This document shows, piece by piece, positions 32,698 to 40,229 of a stretch of 64,000 nucleotides of DNA (the first letter of the stretch is position 1; every line of letters begins with the position of its first letter). The DNA is from Ga0077555 sp964500805. GTDB lineage: Bacteria; Pseudomonadota; Alphaproteobacteria; Rhizobiales; Hyphomicrobiaceae. A program made the position numbers and the translations under genes. The notes below the pieces were generated by a model. It did not search any database. It was not told where the DNA came from and saw only the letters and a program-made list of their open reading frames with translations. The DNA lies in the NCBI GenBank assembly GCA_964500805.1, contig CAZCQH010000007.1, positions 1 through 64,000 of the forward strand, read 5' to 3'.

Positions 32698-32916
32698 ATG
32701 AAACTGATCACAAGCGCATTGCTGCTCGTTGTAGGATTGAGCCTGAGCCCCGCACAAGCCGACTGGAAAGATGATGTCTTCACCGACATCACTCGGACGG
32801 CGCCTAGGAGCGACGCAGCCCTGGTAGTCGGAAACCGGACGTTCTTCGACGACCTGCGCGACCAAGCTCATATCAAGGCCTCTGACCGCATCGATGACGG
32901 CTTCGTCGGCGAGTAA
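32698..32916 (+). CDS. Small secreted protein of unknown function
   Basis: This 72-residue frame begins MKLITSALLLVVGLSLSPAQ, a good signal peptide with cleavage near QADW. The mature part is about 50 residues and charged (WKDDVFTDITRTAPRSDAAL). It matches no family I know. It might be a truncated form of a longer protein, since the DNA that follows (to 33170) has no gene of its own. A purine-rich GGAGAG sits just before the ATG. Confidence 0.5.
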   Translation: MKLITSALLLVVGLSLSPAQADWKDDVFTDITRTAPRSDAALVVGNRTFFDDLRDQAHIKASDRIDDGFVGE

Positions 32917-33177
32917 CCGCTGCGACGCCGAGGCAAGCGCAAAGGCCGCTTCGTCACTTGTCCCAAGGCGCCCGGTCCCTATGTGACGGGCGCAGCGGTC
33001 GCCGAACGTGGCCCTGAAAGGGTCACGGTTTCCGGCTACCACGCTGGCGCGAAGGACGGTGGGCGCGGGCCGCCGGCCTGATCTCGACCGCTCTTGCGGA
33101 AGATCCGGTGTGCCCGCGCCGCCGGGACTATCGAGCCGGGAACAGACGCTTTGCGCTTGCCCAAGATACGCGCCGCG

Positions 33178-34980
33178 ATGTCGGCGGTGACGGCAGCTTC
33201 GCTGATCGTGGCGAGCATGCCGCTTCGTGCCACTGCCGGCTCGCCAAGCGCCGCGATTTCGCGCACCGAGTATGAGGCTTGCCAGGCGCGAGAGGAAGGC
33301 GCCTTCCGCATCGCCATCGAGCAGGTGACCGCCGCTGCGTTGCAGCGTGGCCTGCAAGGTCTGCAGTTCCGCCCGATCGTCAATGACGAGTGGAGAAAGG
33401 GCGGCTTCGACGAGATCATGGCCCGCCGCGTCGACGCGGCCATCGAGGAGCTGCGCTCTGAGACGAGCTGGAAGGACCTGATCACCTCGCTCGCCTCCAA
33501 GGAGACCGCGCAGAAGCTCGCCACGTCGGCGGCAGAGCGCGTTTATCGCTCCGACGAGATGAAAACTGCCATCGAAGGGCTCGCCGCGGGCGTCGGCCGC
33601 GAGATCGGCAAGCGCATCGAGTTGGCGGCGGCCGACTCGGCCGAGCCGGCGCTCCAGTGCCTCCGCGCCTTCCTTGGCCCCCGCTATGGCACAACCGTTG
33701 CCGGTGTGGTCTCGCGCGATGCCGGCAAGGAGTTCATCCTCGATCCCTCGAAGAATGCAGCCGCCGTGTCCGCTGGCCAGGTGCTGTTGGAAGGCCGCGA
33801 TGGCATCGCCGGTGCGGTGATCCTGATCGTGCGCCGTCAGCTTGCCAATTTGGCGACGCGGGTTTCTCAGCGTCTTGTCGGCGCAGTTCTCGGGCGCCTG
33901 GTTTCGGTGGTGGCAGGCGGCGTGGGTGTCGTTCTCGTCGCCAAGGATATCTGGGAGCTCAGGAACGGCGTCCTTCCGATCATTGCAACCGAGATGAAAT
34001 CGGCCGAGACCCGCGAGAAGGTCCAGGACGAGCTCGCCAAGGGCATTGCCGAGCAGATCAATGAGCACGTCCGCGATGTCGGCGCCAAAACCGCCGAGCG
34101 GGTCGTGGAGATCTGGCAGGACTTCCGCCGCGCCCACGCCAAGGTTGTTGAGCTCGCGGAGAAGAACGACCGCTTCAAGCAGTTCATCGACACGGTGCGT
34201 CCGCAGAACCTGCCGCGCCTCGACGAGACGGTGGCGCTCGTGTTGGCAAGCGAAGGCGAGCCGGCGATCTTGAAACGTCTTGATGATGGCACCTTGCATG
34301 AGGCCGTCGAACGCCTGCCGCCTGCTGCATTCGAAATTGCGCGGGAGCAGCGCTCTGTTGACACCGCCTTTCAGTGGCAGGCTCTCGCCGGTGAGCAGAT
34401 TCAGAACGTCGTCGACAATGAGATCCACCGGCGCAACCAGCCTGCCGCGTTCAGCAAGGCGAGCCTGCAGCGCCTGCTGAAGCTCTCCGACAAGCTTGCC
34501 ATCCAGCGCCTTGCAAGCTTGAAGCTCAACGAGCGCGAGCCGCTCTTCGAGCTGGAAGACGCCAATCTGGTGAAGCTCGCGCGAGCTGCGACCGAAAACG
34601 ATTTGGCCTCACTCTCCGCATACCTCACAGCTCTGGATCGATCCGCCCGCCAGCGGCTCCTGTCATCAGTGACGAAGGTGCCCTCGCGCCTGCAGGCAGT
34701 GGCGCCTGCCTCCGTCCGGGACGCCATCCTCTTGAGCCGTGATCAGGCAGCGGCGCTCGGCGTCGTGCTGCGCTCCGACAACATTTTTGATTTCATAACC
34801 TTCACCAGTGACGTGACGCTTGTCCGCGAGGGCAAGGTCAGCCCTTGGGTGCTCTGGGCCCGCTACCCTGTTGCCATCTGCGTTTTAAGCTTTCTCGGTC
34901 TCTTGATATTTGCCATTGCATGGCGCCTGATTTTTGGCCGTCGACCCCGTATCATCGTGCAGGCACCCCCCAAGGCCTGA
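33178..34980 (+). CDS. Large membrane-anchored protein of unknown function
   Basis: From the ATG at 33178 (MSAVTAASLIVASMPLRATAG) the protein has about 600 residues. It has a signal peptide, a long region of predicted helices with high Ala/Arg/Glu content, a hydrophobic patch near the middle (RLVGAVLGRLVSVVAGGVGVVLVAKDIW), and a single C-terminal transmembrane helix (YPVAICVLSFLGLLIFAIAWRLIFG) followed by a basic tail. The layout suggests a large periplasmic helical domain anchored at both ends of the mature protein. I recognise no enzyme motif. The start could lie further upstream (33094). Confidence 0.7.
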   Translation: MSAVTAASLIVASMPLRATAGSPSAAISRTEYEACQAREEGAFRIAIEQVTAAALQRGLQGLQFRPIVNDEWRKGGFDEIMARRVDAAIEELRSETSWKDLITSLASKETAQKLATSAAERVYRSDEMKTAIEGLAAGVGREIGKRIELAAADSAEPALQCLRAFLGPRYGTTVAGVVSRDAGKEFILDPSKNAAAVSAGQVLLEGRDGIAGAVILIVRRQLANLATRVSQRLVGAVLGRLVSVVAGGVGVVLVAKDIWELRNGVLPIIATEMKSAETREKVQDELAKGIAEQINEHVRDVGAKTAERVVEIWQDFRRAHAKVVELAEKNDRFKQFIDTVRPQNLPRLDETVALVLASEGEPAILKRLDDGTLHEAVERLPPAAFEIAREQRSVDTAFQWQALAGEQIQNVVDNEIHRRNQPAAFSKASLQRLLKLSDKLAIQRLASLKLNEREPLFELEDANLVKLARAATENDLASLSAYLTALDRSARQRLLSSVTKVPSRLQAVAPASVRDAILLSRDQAAALGVVLRSDNIFDFITFTSDVTLVREGKVSPWVLWARYPVAICVLSFLGLLIFAIAWRLIFGRRPRIIVQAPPKA

Positions 34981-35093
34981 GGACGATGGAGTCCTAATCG
35001 GCCGTGGACGATTACCTTTCGCCGATAGCAACCCAAGTCTGCCTGGGTTAAGCGGGACTCCGATGTGATTCTGCAAACGGAGGTCTCGCGGCC

Positions 35094-35270
35094 ATGGGAT
35101 TGAAACCACCTGGAATTCTGACGTTCATGCTGTCCGTAGTTCTGATGGTTGTGGTGCTGGTGGCGAAGTTCTTCTCTGCCTCTATCCCATTGATCAGCGG
35201 CCATGAGTTCTACGCGCTGCTGTTTTCTTATATGATCTTGATGCTGGGTTGCATACTCAGAGGCATGTGA
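35094..35270 (+). CDS. Small conserved-looking membrane protein (58 residues)
   Basis: An ATG at 35094 with GGAGG ten bases upstream (35079-35083) opens a 58-codon frame that ends at TGA 35268. The product has two transmembrane helices: FMLSVVLMVVVLVAKFF and FYALLFSYMILMLGCIL. Its opening MGLKPPGILTF and ending LRGM resemble a small membrane protein family I recall from Hyphomicrobiales genomes. Function is unknown. Confidence 0.7.
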   Translation: MGLKPPGILTFMLSVVLMVVVLVAKFFSASIPLISGHEFYALLFSYMILMLGCILRGM

Positions 35271-35601
35271 ATGCGATGAGAATTTCTTGAATGTCGTCGG
35301 TGTGTTGTTCTGTCGCGCGGCCAAGCGCGCCCTGGCAGCAGAGCGTTCCCGCCGATTTAATTATACGATGGAGTCAAACAGAAAGTCTGAGGCCGGGCTC
35401 GCGAAGAGCGAAGGTGGATCCATTCGCCAGTACGGCCGCGACATCATTGCAGCGGCGCTATTGACCTTGGCAGCCGCGCTCTCGGTATTAATTGCCGTGA
35501 CCGGGGAGGCGAACGATTCCAGTCGCGCTGGAACGCCGGTTCCACCAACACATCTCACGCAGAACTGATCGTAGCGGTGATGTGCGCTCCTGGATCGGCA
35601 C
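35271..35601. other. Intergenic stretch before bdhA with one weak ORF
   Basis: About 330 bases with no firmly supported gene. The only candidate is the 66-residue ORF at 35368-35568. I see no repeat or hairpin with a T-run here. Confidence 0.4.
35368..35568 (+). CDS. Possible small membrane protein
   Basis: The ATG at 35368 opens 66 codons with one clear hydrophobic helix (DIIAAALLTLAAALSVLIAV) after a charged start (MESNRKSEAGLAKSEGG). It has no recognised family and no strong ribosome-binding site, so it may be chance. Confidence 0.3.
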   Translation: MESNRKSEAGLAKSEGGSIRQYGRDIIAAALLTLAAALSVLIAVTGEANDSSRAGTPVPPTHLTQN

Positions 35602-36381
35602 TCACTGTGCCGTCCAACCGCCATCGATGGAATAATTACTGCCCGTGATAGAGCGAGCGGCATCGCTCGCCAGAAATACCGCGAGGCCGCCGATCTCTTC
35701 GGTTGTGATGAAGCGCTTGTTAGGCTGTGCTTGAACAACAAACTTCTTGGCGTCCTCGATTGAGATCCCCTTGGTCCTGGCAAGGTCTGGAAGCTGCCCC
35801 TCGACAAGTGGCGTCCAAACGAACCCCGGCGAGATGGCATTGACTGTGATCCCCGTCTCCGCGAGCTCCAGCGCAACCGTCTTCGTGAAGCCGGCGAGGC
35901 CATGCTTGGCCGCCACATAGGCCGACTTGAACGGCGAGGCGACCAGCGAGTGCGCCGAGCAAATGTTGATGATACGGCCCCAGGCGCGCGCCTTCATGCC
36001 AGGCACCGCCGCCCGCGTCGTGTGGAACGACGACGACAAGTTGATACCGATGATTGCATCCCATTTCTCGGTCGGAAACTCCTCGACGGGCGACACGTGC
36101 TGGATGCCGGCATTATTGACCACGATGTCGACGGCGCCAAAGTCGCGCTCGGTCTGCGAAATCATGTCGGCAATCTGATTGTTGCGCAGCATGTTGGCCG
36201 GGTTGAAGGCGACGCGCGTGCCGAACTTGGCCACAGCCCGGATCGCTGCCTCGTTATCGGCTTCTGACCCGAGCCCATTCACGACGACATTGGCGCCGGC
36301 CTCGGCGAGCGCCACCGCGATCGCGTGGCCAATTCCCGACGTCGAGCCGGTGACGACGGCGGTGCGTCCTTTGAGCTGCAT
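35602..36381 (-). CDS. bdhA: 3-Hydroxybutyrate dehydrogenase
   Basis: This 259-residue SDR begins MQLKGRTAVVTGSTSGIG after AAGGAG. The NAD-binding TGxxxGIG motif is followed by NNAGIQHVSPVEEFP, the Ser/Tyr/Lys active site (ICSAHSL and YVAAKHG) and FVWTPLVEGQLPD, a substrate-loop motif typical of D-3-hydroxybutyrate dehydrogenase. It ends YSIDGGWTAQ. The enzyme interconverts 3-hydroxybutyrate and acetoacetate in polyhydroxybutyrate turnover, common in this order. No other PHB genes are nearby. Confidence 0.93.
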   Translation of the reverse strand: MQLKGRTAVVTGSTSGIGHAIAVALAEAGANVVVNGLGSEADNEAAIRAVAKFGTRVAFNPANMLRNNQIADMISQTERDFGAVDIVVNNAGIQHVSPVEEFPTEKWDAIIGINLSSSFHTTRAAVPGMKARAWGRIINICSAHSLVASPFKSAYVAAKHGLAGFTKTVALELAETGITVNAISPGFVWTPLVEGQLPDLARTKGISIEDAKKFVVQAQPNKRFITTEEIGGLAVFLASDAARSITGSNYSIDGGWTAQ

Positions 36382-36430
36382 GGGTGGGCTCCTTTCTGTG
36401 TAGCAATGGCCTCTTGGCGTCCCGACGCGC

Positions 36431-37948
36431 TCACCTTGCCTTCAAGCCGGCCAGCGCGAAGAAACGCACTGTGCGCGGCTGGCCTTTGCCAGCAGGGACG
36501 CTGCGCTCGCCGAGTGGTTTGGCATCGCTGAATCGGCTTATGATCTCAGACGCATCCCGGCGCAAGCTGACGAGCAGCACGGGCGCGACAGCCGGATCGT
36601 GATAGGGCCGGGTCAGCTCGTAATGGTCGAGCGGTCTAGGCCCCGATCGCCATGCGAGGACTGGCGTCGGCTCATTGCGCATGTAGTAGAGGAGCTCCGC
36701 CGTGACCGATCGGTCATCAGCAAACACGGCCTGGAATGGACGCCCCTCGCTACGTGCCGTGGCAAGCGTTAGCTGCGTCTCGTCCGCCAGCTCTTTCCAG
36801 CCAAGCGTCCGCTGAAAAGGATCACCGATCAGCGGCAGCGTGAAGCGTCCCGCAGCTGCCGTTCCCACCATGAGAAGAGCCGCCACCGCGACGTGCAGCG
36901 CGAGCGACGCCTTGAGCCATTTTACGGCTTTGAGCCGAAGCAGCGCGCTTGCAACCAGCAGCGTACCCGCGACGTAAGCCGTTGCCGCCCAGTTCGCGTG
37001 CGCGCGCGACACGAACGCCTGCACCGAAATCGCAATCAGCACCGGCAGCGTGAAGGTCAGCAGCAGCCGCTCGATGTCGGGCAGGCCTTCGTTCCAGGCG
37101 CGCACGGACAGGAGAACCAGCGCCGCCAGCAGAACCGGTCCGAACACGGCCGCCTGTGCCGCCAGGAACTCCAGGCCTTTGCCAACATTGAGCAGCGATC
37201 CACCCCATTTCGCATTGTCGGCAGTGTGCGCAATGGTCGGAAAGCTGTGCGCGTAGTTCCACAGAAGATTCGGCACGATCAGCGCCGCGCCGATCAAGAG
37301 GGCCGTCCAGAGCCGCTTATCGGCGAGCAGCCACCGTGCGTGCGGCGTCAGTACGAAGTAGAGAGCAGCCGACCCACAGAAGAACACCATCGCGTACTTC
37401 GCGTTCATGCCGAGCCCGAGCGCTGCGCCGAGGAGGATTGCCGGCCACCAGCGGTCGTGTGGGCCCCTGAGCAGCTCGAGGAATGCGAGCAGCGCTAGTG
37501 CCCAGCAGAGCAGCAGCGGCACATCGGTCGAGATGATCCCGGAGGACAGCGATACCGCCGGCAGCGTCACGAACCCGATCGCCGCCCAAAGCCCGGCCGT
37601 GGTGGAGAGGAACCGCTGGCCGGTCCAGAACAGCACCGCCGCTGTCGCCGTGTGCAGAATCGGCGCTGGCAGGCGAACGCAGAACGTCGAATCTCCGCAC
37701 ACCTTGGTCGTAAGCCCGATGACCCAGGCAATCAGCGGCGGCTTTGAATAGTAGCCGAACGCAGGCTCCTTCCCCCACGACCAGTATTGCGCCTCGTCAA
37801 AAAAAAGGTCGGTGCGGTTGAAATAGAGCGCGATAAGGCGGACGGCGAGCAAGGCAGCGAGGAACAAAGCGAGCGGCAATGTCATGAGATGCACATCACC
37901 CGGCTTCGACTTCTTGCGAACAGCTGGAGTGTCGCTGACTAGCCGCAT
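36431..37948 (-). CDS. Glycosyltransferase family 39 (ArnT/PMT-like) membrane protein
   Basis: This 505-residue protein has about twelve hydrophobic segments. Near the N-terminus it carries LYFNRTDLFFDEAQYWSWG, with the conserved acidic pair (DE) of GT39 enzymes in the first large periplasmic loop. FGYYSKPPLIAWVIGL follows, which is typical of polyprenyl-phosphate-sugar transferases such as ArnT. Such proteins transfer sugars from undecaprenyl phosphate onto lipid A or other envelope acceptors. The divergent GT2 gene (38083) probably makes the polyprenyl-phosphate sugar donor, so the two are likely partners. Confidence 0.92.
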   Translation of the reverse strand: MRLVSDTPAVRKKSKPGDVHLMTLPLALFLAALLAVRLIALYFNRTDLFFDEAQYWSWGKEPAFGYYSKPPLIAWVIGLTTKVCGDSTFCVRLPAPILHTATAAVLFWTGQRFLSTTAGLWAAIGFVTLPAVSLSSGIISTDVPLLLCWALALLAFLELLRGPHDRWWPAILLGAALGLGMNAKYAMVFFCGSAALYFVLTPHARWLLADKRLWTALLIGAALIVPNLLWNYAHSFPTIAHTADNAKWGGSLLNVGKGLEFLAAQAAVFGPVLLAALVLLSVRAWNEGLPDIERLLLTFTLPVLIAISVQAFVSRAHANWAATAYVAGTLLVASALLRLKAVKWLKASLALHVAVAALLMVGTAAAGRFTLPLIGDPFQRTLGWKELADETQLTLATARSEGRPFQAVFADDRSVTAELLYYMRNEPTPVLAWRSGPRPLDHYELTRPYHDPAVAPVLLVSLRRDASEIISRFSDAKPLGERSVPAGKGQPRTVRFFALAGLKAR

Positions 37949-38082
37949 TCACCCTCGCATTGCTCTTGCGGCCAGTCCGCTTTGAATGCATGAGCTGCTG
38001 ATCTACTCGGTTGAGGGGCCACAAGAAAGCCTGTTATGAATGCACGTGCTGCCGAACCGGCAAACGGCCGCGGAGCGAACCC

Positions 38083-38889
38083 ATGCGCATCACTGTCGTC
38101 ATCCCCGCCCTGAACGAGGCCGGCAACATCGGCCGTCTCGTCGAGGAAACCTATGCCGTCGTCCCCGAGGCGATGCTGGGCGAGGTGATCGTCGTCGACG
38201 ACTGCAGCGACGACACCACTGGCGCCGAGATCAAAACGCTGATCACGCAAGGGAATCTGCCGAGCCTGCGCTACCTGCGACACAGCTCCCGATCCGGCCA
38301 GAGCACCGCCATGCGCACCGGCATCCTTGCCGCCTCTCATCCCGTCATCGCCACGATGGACGGCGACGGCCAGAACGATCCTGCGGACATCCCGCGCCTG
38401 CTCGAGCGGCTGGCGGCGCCCGGCACCAAGGGTCCGGCTCTCGTTGGCGGCGTGCGCACCAATCGCAAGGCAGAAGGTTCCAAGCGGCTCGCCTCGCGTT
38501 TTGCCAATTGGCTGCGTGACCGCATTCTGAAGGACGACTGTCCCGATACCGGGTGCGGAATCAAAGTCTACTGGCGAGAGGCATTCCTGCGGCTGCCGTT
38601 CTTCACCAGCATGCACCGCTATCTGCCGGCGCTGTTCCAGACTTACGGCCATGAGACGGCCTACGTGCCGGTCAATGACCGGCCACGCGTCGCCGGTACA
38701 TCCAAGTACACCAATCTCGGCCGCGCGCTGGTTGGCATCTATGACCTGGTGGGCGTGTCCTGGCTGAGGAAACGAACCAAGGTACCGGCAATCGTGGAGG
38801 ATCTTCCCGAAGGCCGGCAAATCTCGGATCTCTCGGGCCGCATCCGCCGCACAGATCCTGCGAAACGCCAGGCAGGCGACAAGCCTTGA
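38083..38889 (+). CDS. Glycosyltransferase family 2 (dolichol/undecaprenyl-phosphate mannosyltransferase-like)
   Basis: From the ATG at 38083 (GGAGCG upstream) this 268-residue GT-A enzyme begins MRITVVIPALNEAGNIGRLV. It shows the DDCSDDTT nucleotide-binding stretch, the MDGDGQNDPADIPRLL motif with catalytic acids, and CGIKVYWREAF. These match the DPM1/ArnC group that attaches a sugar to a polyprenyl phosphate. There is no C-terminal transmembrane helix. Divergence from the GT39 gene and overlap with the VTT gene downstream suggest one envelope-glycan locus. Confidence 0.9.
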   Translation: MRITVVIPALNEAGNIGRLVEETYAVVPEAMLGEVIVVDDCSDDTTGAEIKTLITQGNLPSLRYLRHSSRSGQSTAMRTGILAASHPVIATMDGDGQNDPADIPRLLERLAAPGTKGPALVGGVRTNRKAEGSKRLASRFANWLRDRILKDDCPDTGCGIKVYWREAFLRLPFFTSMHRYLPALFQTYGHETAYVPVNDRPRVAGTSKYTNLGRALVGIYDLVGVSWLRKRTKVPAIVEDLPEGRQISDLSGRIRRTDPAKRQAGDKP

Positions 38890-39638
38890 GCCAACCACCT
38901 CAATCGAACCCGGCTTCCGGTCCATCGGCCGCCGATTCTCATGAGACCGCCGGCACCAGAACCGGCATGAGAACGACCATGTTCAGCGCCGAATCGCGGC
39001 GCATGTGGGCATTCGCGCTGATCGTTCTCGCCGCCGTGCTGGTCCTTCACTTCACGCCGCTCCATGAATGGATCGATGACGTGCAGGCCTTCAAGCAGCA
39101 GATCGCGGCCTATGGCTGGAAGGCCTACGTCGCATTCGGCCTTGCCAGCATCGCGGTGATCTCGATCGGCGTCCCGCGCCTTCTGCTGTGCGGCACGTCG
39201 GGTGTGCTCTTCGGGTTCGCAGCCGGCACCGCCGTGTCCGTGGTCTCGGGCGTACTTGGCTCTTACGGCGCCTTCCTGCTTGCCCGCTGGGGCAGCGGCG
39301 CCTGGGCCGAGCGTAAGCTTGCCGGCGCTAACGCCAACCTGCGTCGCCTCCTTACCAACCCGACCATCGGCAGCATTTTCATCGTCCGCCAGCTCCCGTT
39401 TCCTGGGCTCGTGACCAACCTGGCGCTGGGCCTGCTGCCGATCCGGCATTCGATTTTCCTGATCGGCACCGCGCTTGGCCTGCTGCCGAGCACGCTGATC
39501 GTGACACTGGCCGGCAGCAGCCTCGGCAAGGAGAGCCTCGCCAAGGCGATCGGACAAGTGTCGCTCAGCATGGCTGGACTAGGGTTGCTGTCGATCGTGG
39601 TTGTGTGGCTTCGCCAACGAAATCGCACACCAGGCTGA
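38886..39638 (+). CDS. VTT/TVP38-TMEM64 family membrane protein
   Basis: The open frame begins with a TTG at 38886 that overlaps the GT2 stop codon, giving 250 residues; an ATG at 38967 (MRTTMFSAESRRMW) is an alternative. Membrane segments are visible at FALIVLAAVLVLHF, YVAFGLASIAVISIGVP and beyond. The VTT signature GTSGVLFGFAAGTAVSVVSGVLGSYGAF is followed by RQLPFPGLVTNLALGLLPI. VTT proteins include polyprenyl-phosphate and lipid scramblases, so a role in recycling the carrier used by the adjacent GT2/GT39 pair is an attractive inference. Confidence 0.88.
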   Translation: MSQPPQSNPASGPSAADSHETAGTRTGMRTTMFSAESRRMWAFALIVLAAVLVLHFTPLHEWIDDVQAFKQQIAAYGWKAYVAFGLASIAVISIGVPRLLLCGTSGVLFGFAAGTAVSVVSGVLGSYGAFLLARWGSGAWAERKLAGANANLRRLLTNPTIGSIFIVRQLPFPGLVTNLALGLLPIRHSIFLIGTALGLLPSTLIVTLAGSSLGKESLAKAIGQVSLSMAGLGLLSIVVVWLRQRNRTPG

Positions 39639-39835
39639 GCTCGTCTGCGTCGCTGTTGCAACTCCCCGCGGCACTTCTGCAACAGCACTTCGAAATGCAT
39701 CCGTGAAGCTCGCGGCAAGACTTCATCCGGCGACGGAATCGGGGCTGACTGGAGTCCTCGCGCTCAACCAATCCGCTGATTTTCCTGGGCATCCGGCAGC
39801 CTCGTCCACCGGCGGGCATGGGCATATTGCAAAAT

Positions 39836-39854
39836 CAACATCTAGTATGTGTTG
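39836..39854. promoter_or_regulatory. Dyad reminiscent of an NrdR box (weak)
   Basis: CAACATCTAGTATGTGTTG has 5-bp symmetric ends around a CTAG core. It loosely resembles the ~16-bp palindromes bound by NrdR upstream of ribonucleotide reductase genes. The match to the consensus is only partial, it is about 375 bases from the start codon, and a second spaced copy is not seen. Confidence 0.3.
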
Positions 39855-39930
39855 CCTCGACAAGCCACAACAAGTCGGTGACGAGCCCCTCGAATCGTCC
39901 TAGCGTGGCTTTCGAACCCATCGCCGCTTT

Positions 39931-39952
39931 GTATTGCCTGCGGCAACAATAC
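39931..39952. other. Hairpin in the nrdJ leader
   Basis: GTAT-TTGCC-like and GGCAA-ATAC-like arms form a stem with a small bulge (39931-39952) around a TGC loop. No T-run follows. It may end the VTT-gene transcript or be a leader structure. Confidence 0.35.
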
Positions 39953-40229
39953 GTCAGCTGGTCCGGTCTGAGTTTCGCGCCGGCAGCCGCACTGTGCGGG
40001 CCGCGTACCAATTCCGTGTTTGTCAGTTCGTCGTCGCGTGTCGCGTCGGTGCCTTGAGCGCTCCAGCGCTGAGCTGCCGATGCCGCCGCGTCACGCGTTC
40101 GACCGCTCCGGTCTCGGGCCGGAGCATGAGGGCAACAAAAAGACTGCTGCGGTGGACCGGCCGCATAGGCGCGACAGCGTCGATGATCAGGATCGGTTTG
40201 CCGCCATTGGGGACCAGAGCGGGGAACTT

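Larger units (their letters stand above)
39639..40229. other. Intergenic region upstream of nrdJ
   Basis: The 590-base leader of nrdJ holds no gene I can support. I looked for a second cobalamin riboswitch and found no B12 box. It does contain an imperfect dyad, CAACATCTAGTATGTGTTG (39836-39854), and a hairpin at 39931-39952. Confidence 0.5.

Noticed and set aside
32569..34428. 619-residue minus-strand open frame
   Set aside because: It is antisense to the membrane-anchored protein gene at 33178-34980, Leu/Arg/Gly-rich, and lacks any domain; the plus-strand frame has a signal peptide and a C-terminal membrane helix.
39639..40229. Second cobalamin riboswitch upstream of nrdJ
   Set aside because: No B12-box (GCAACTGTAAG-like) or other conserved block is present.
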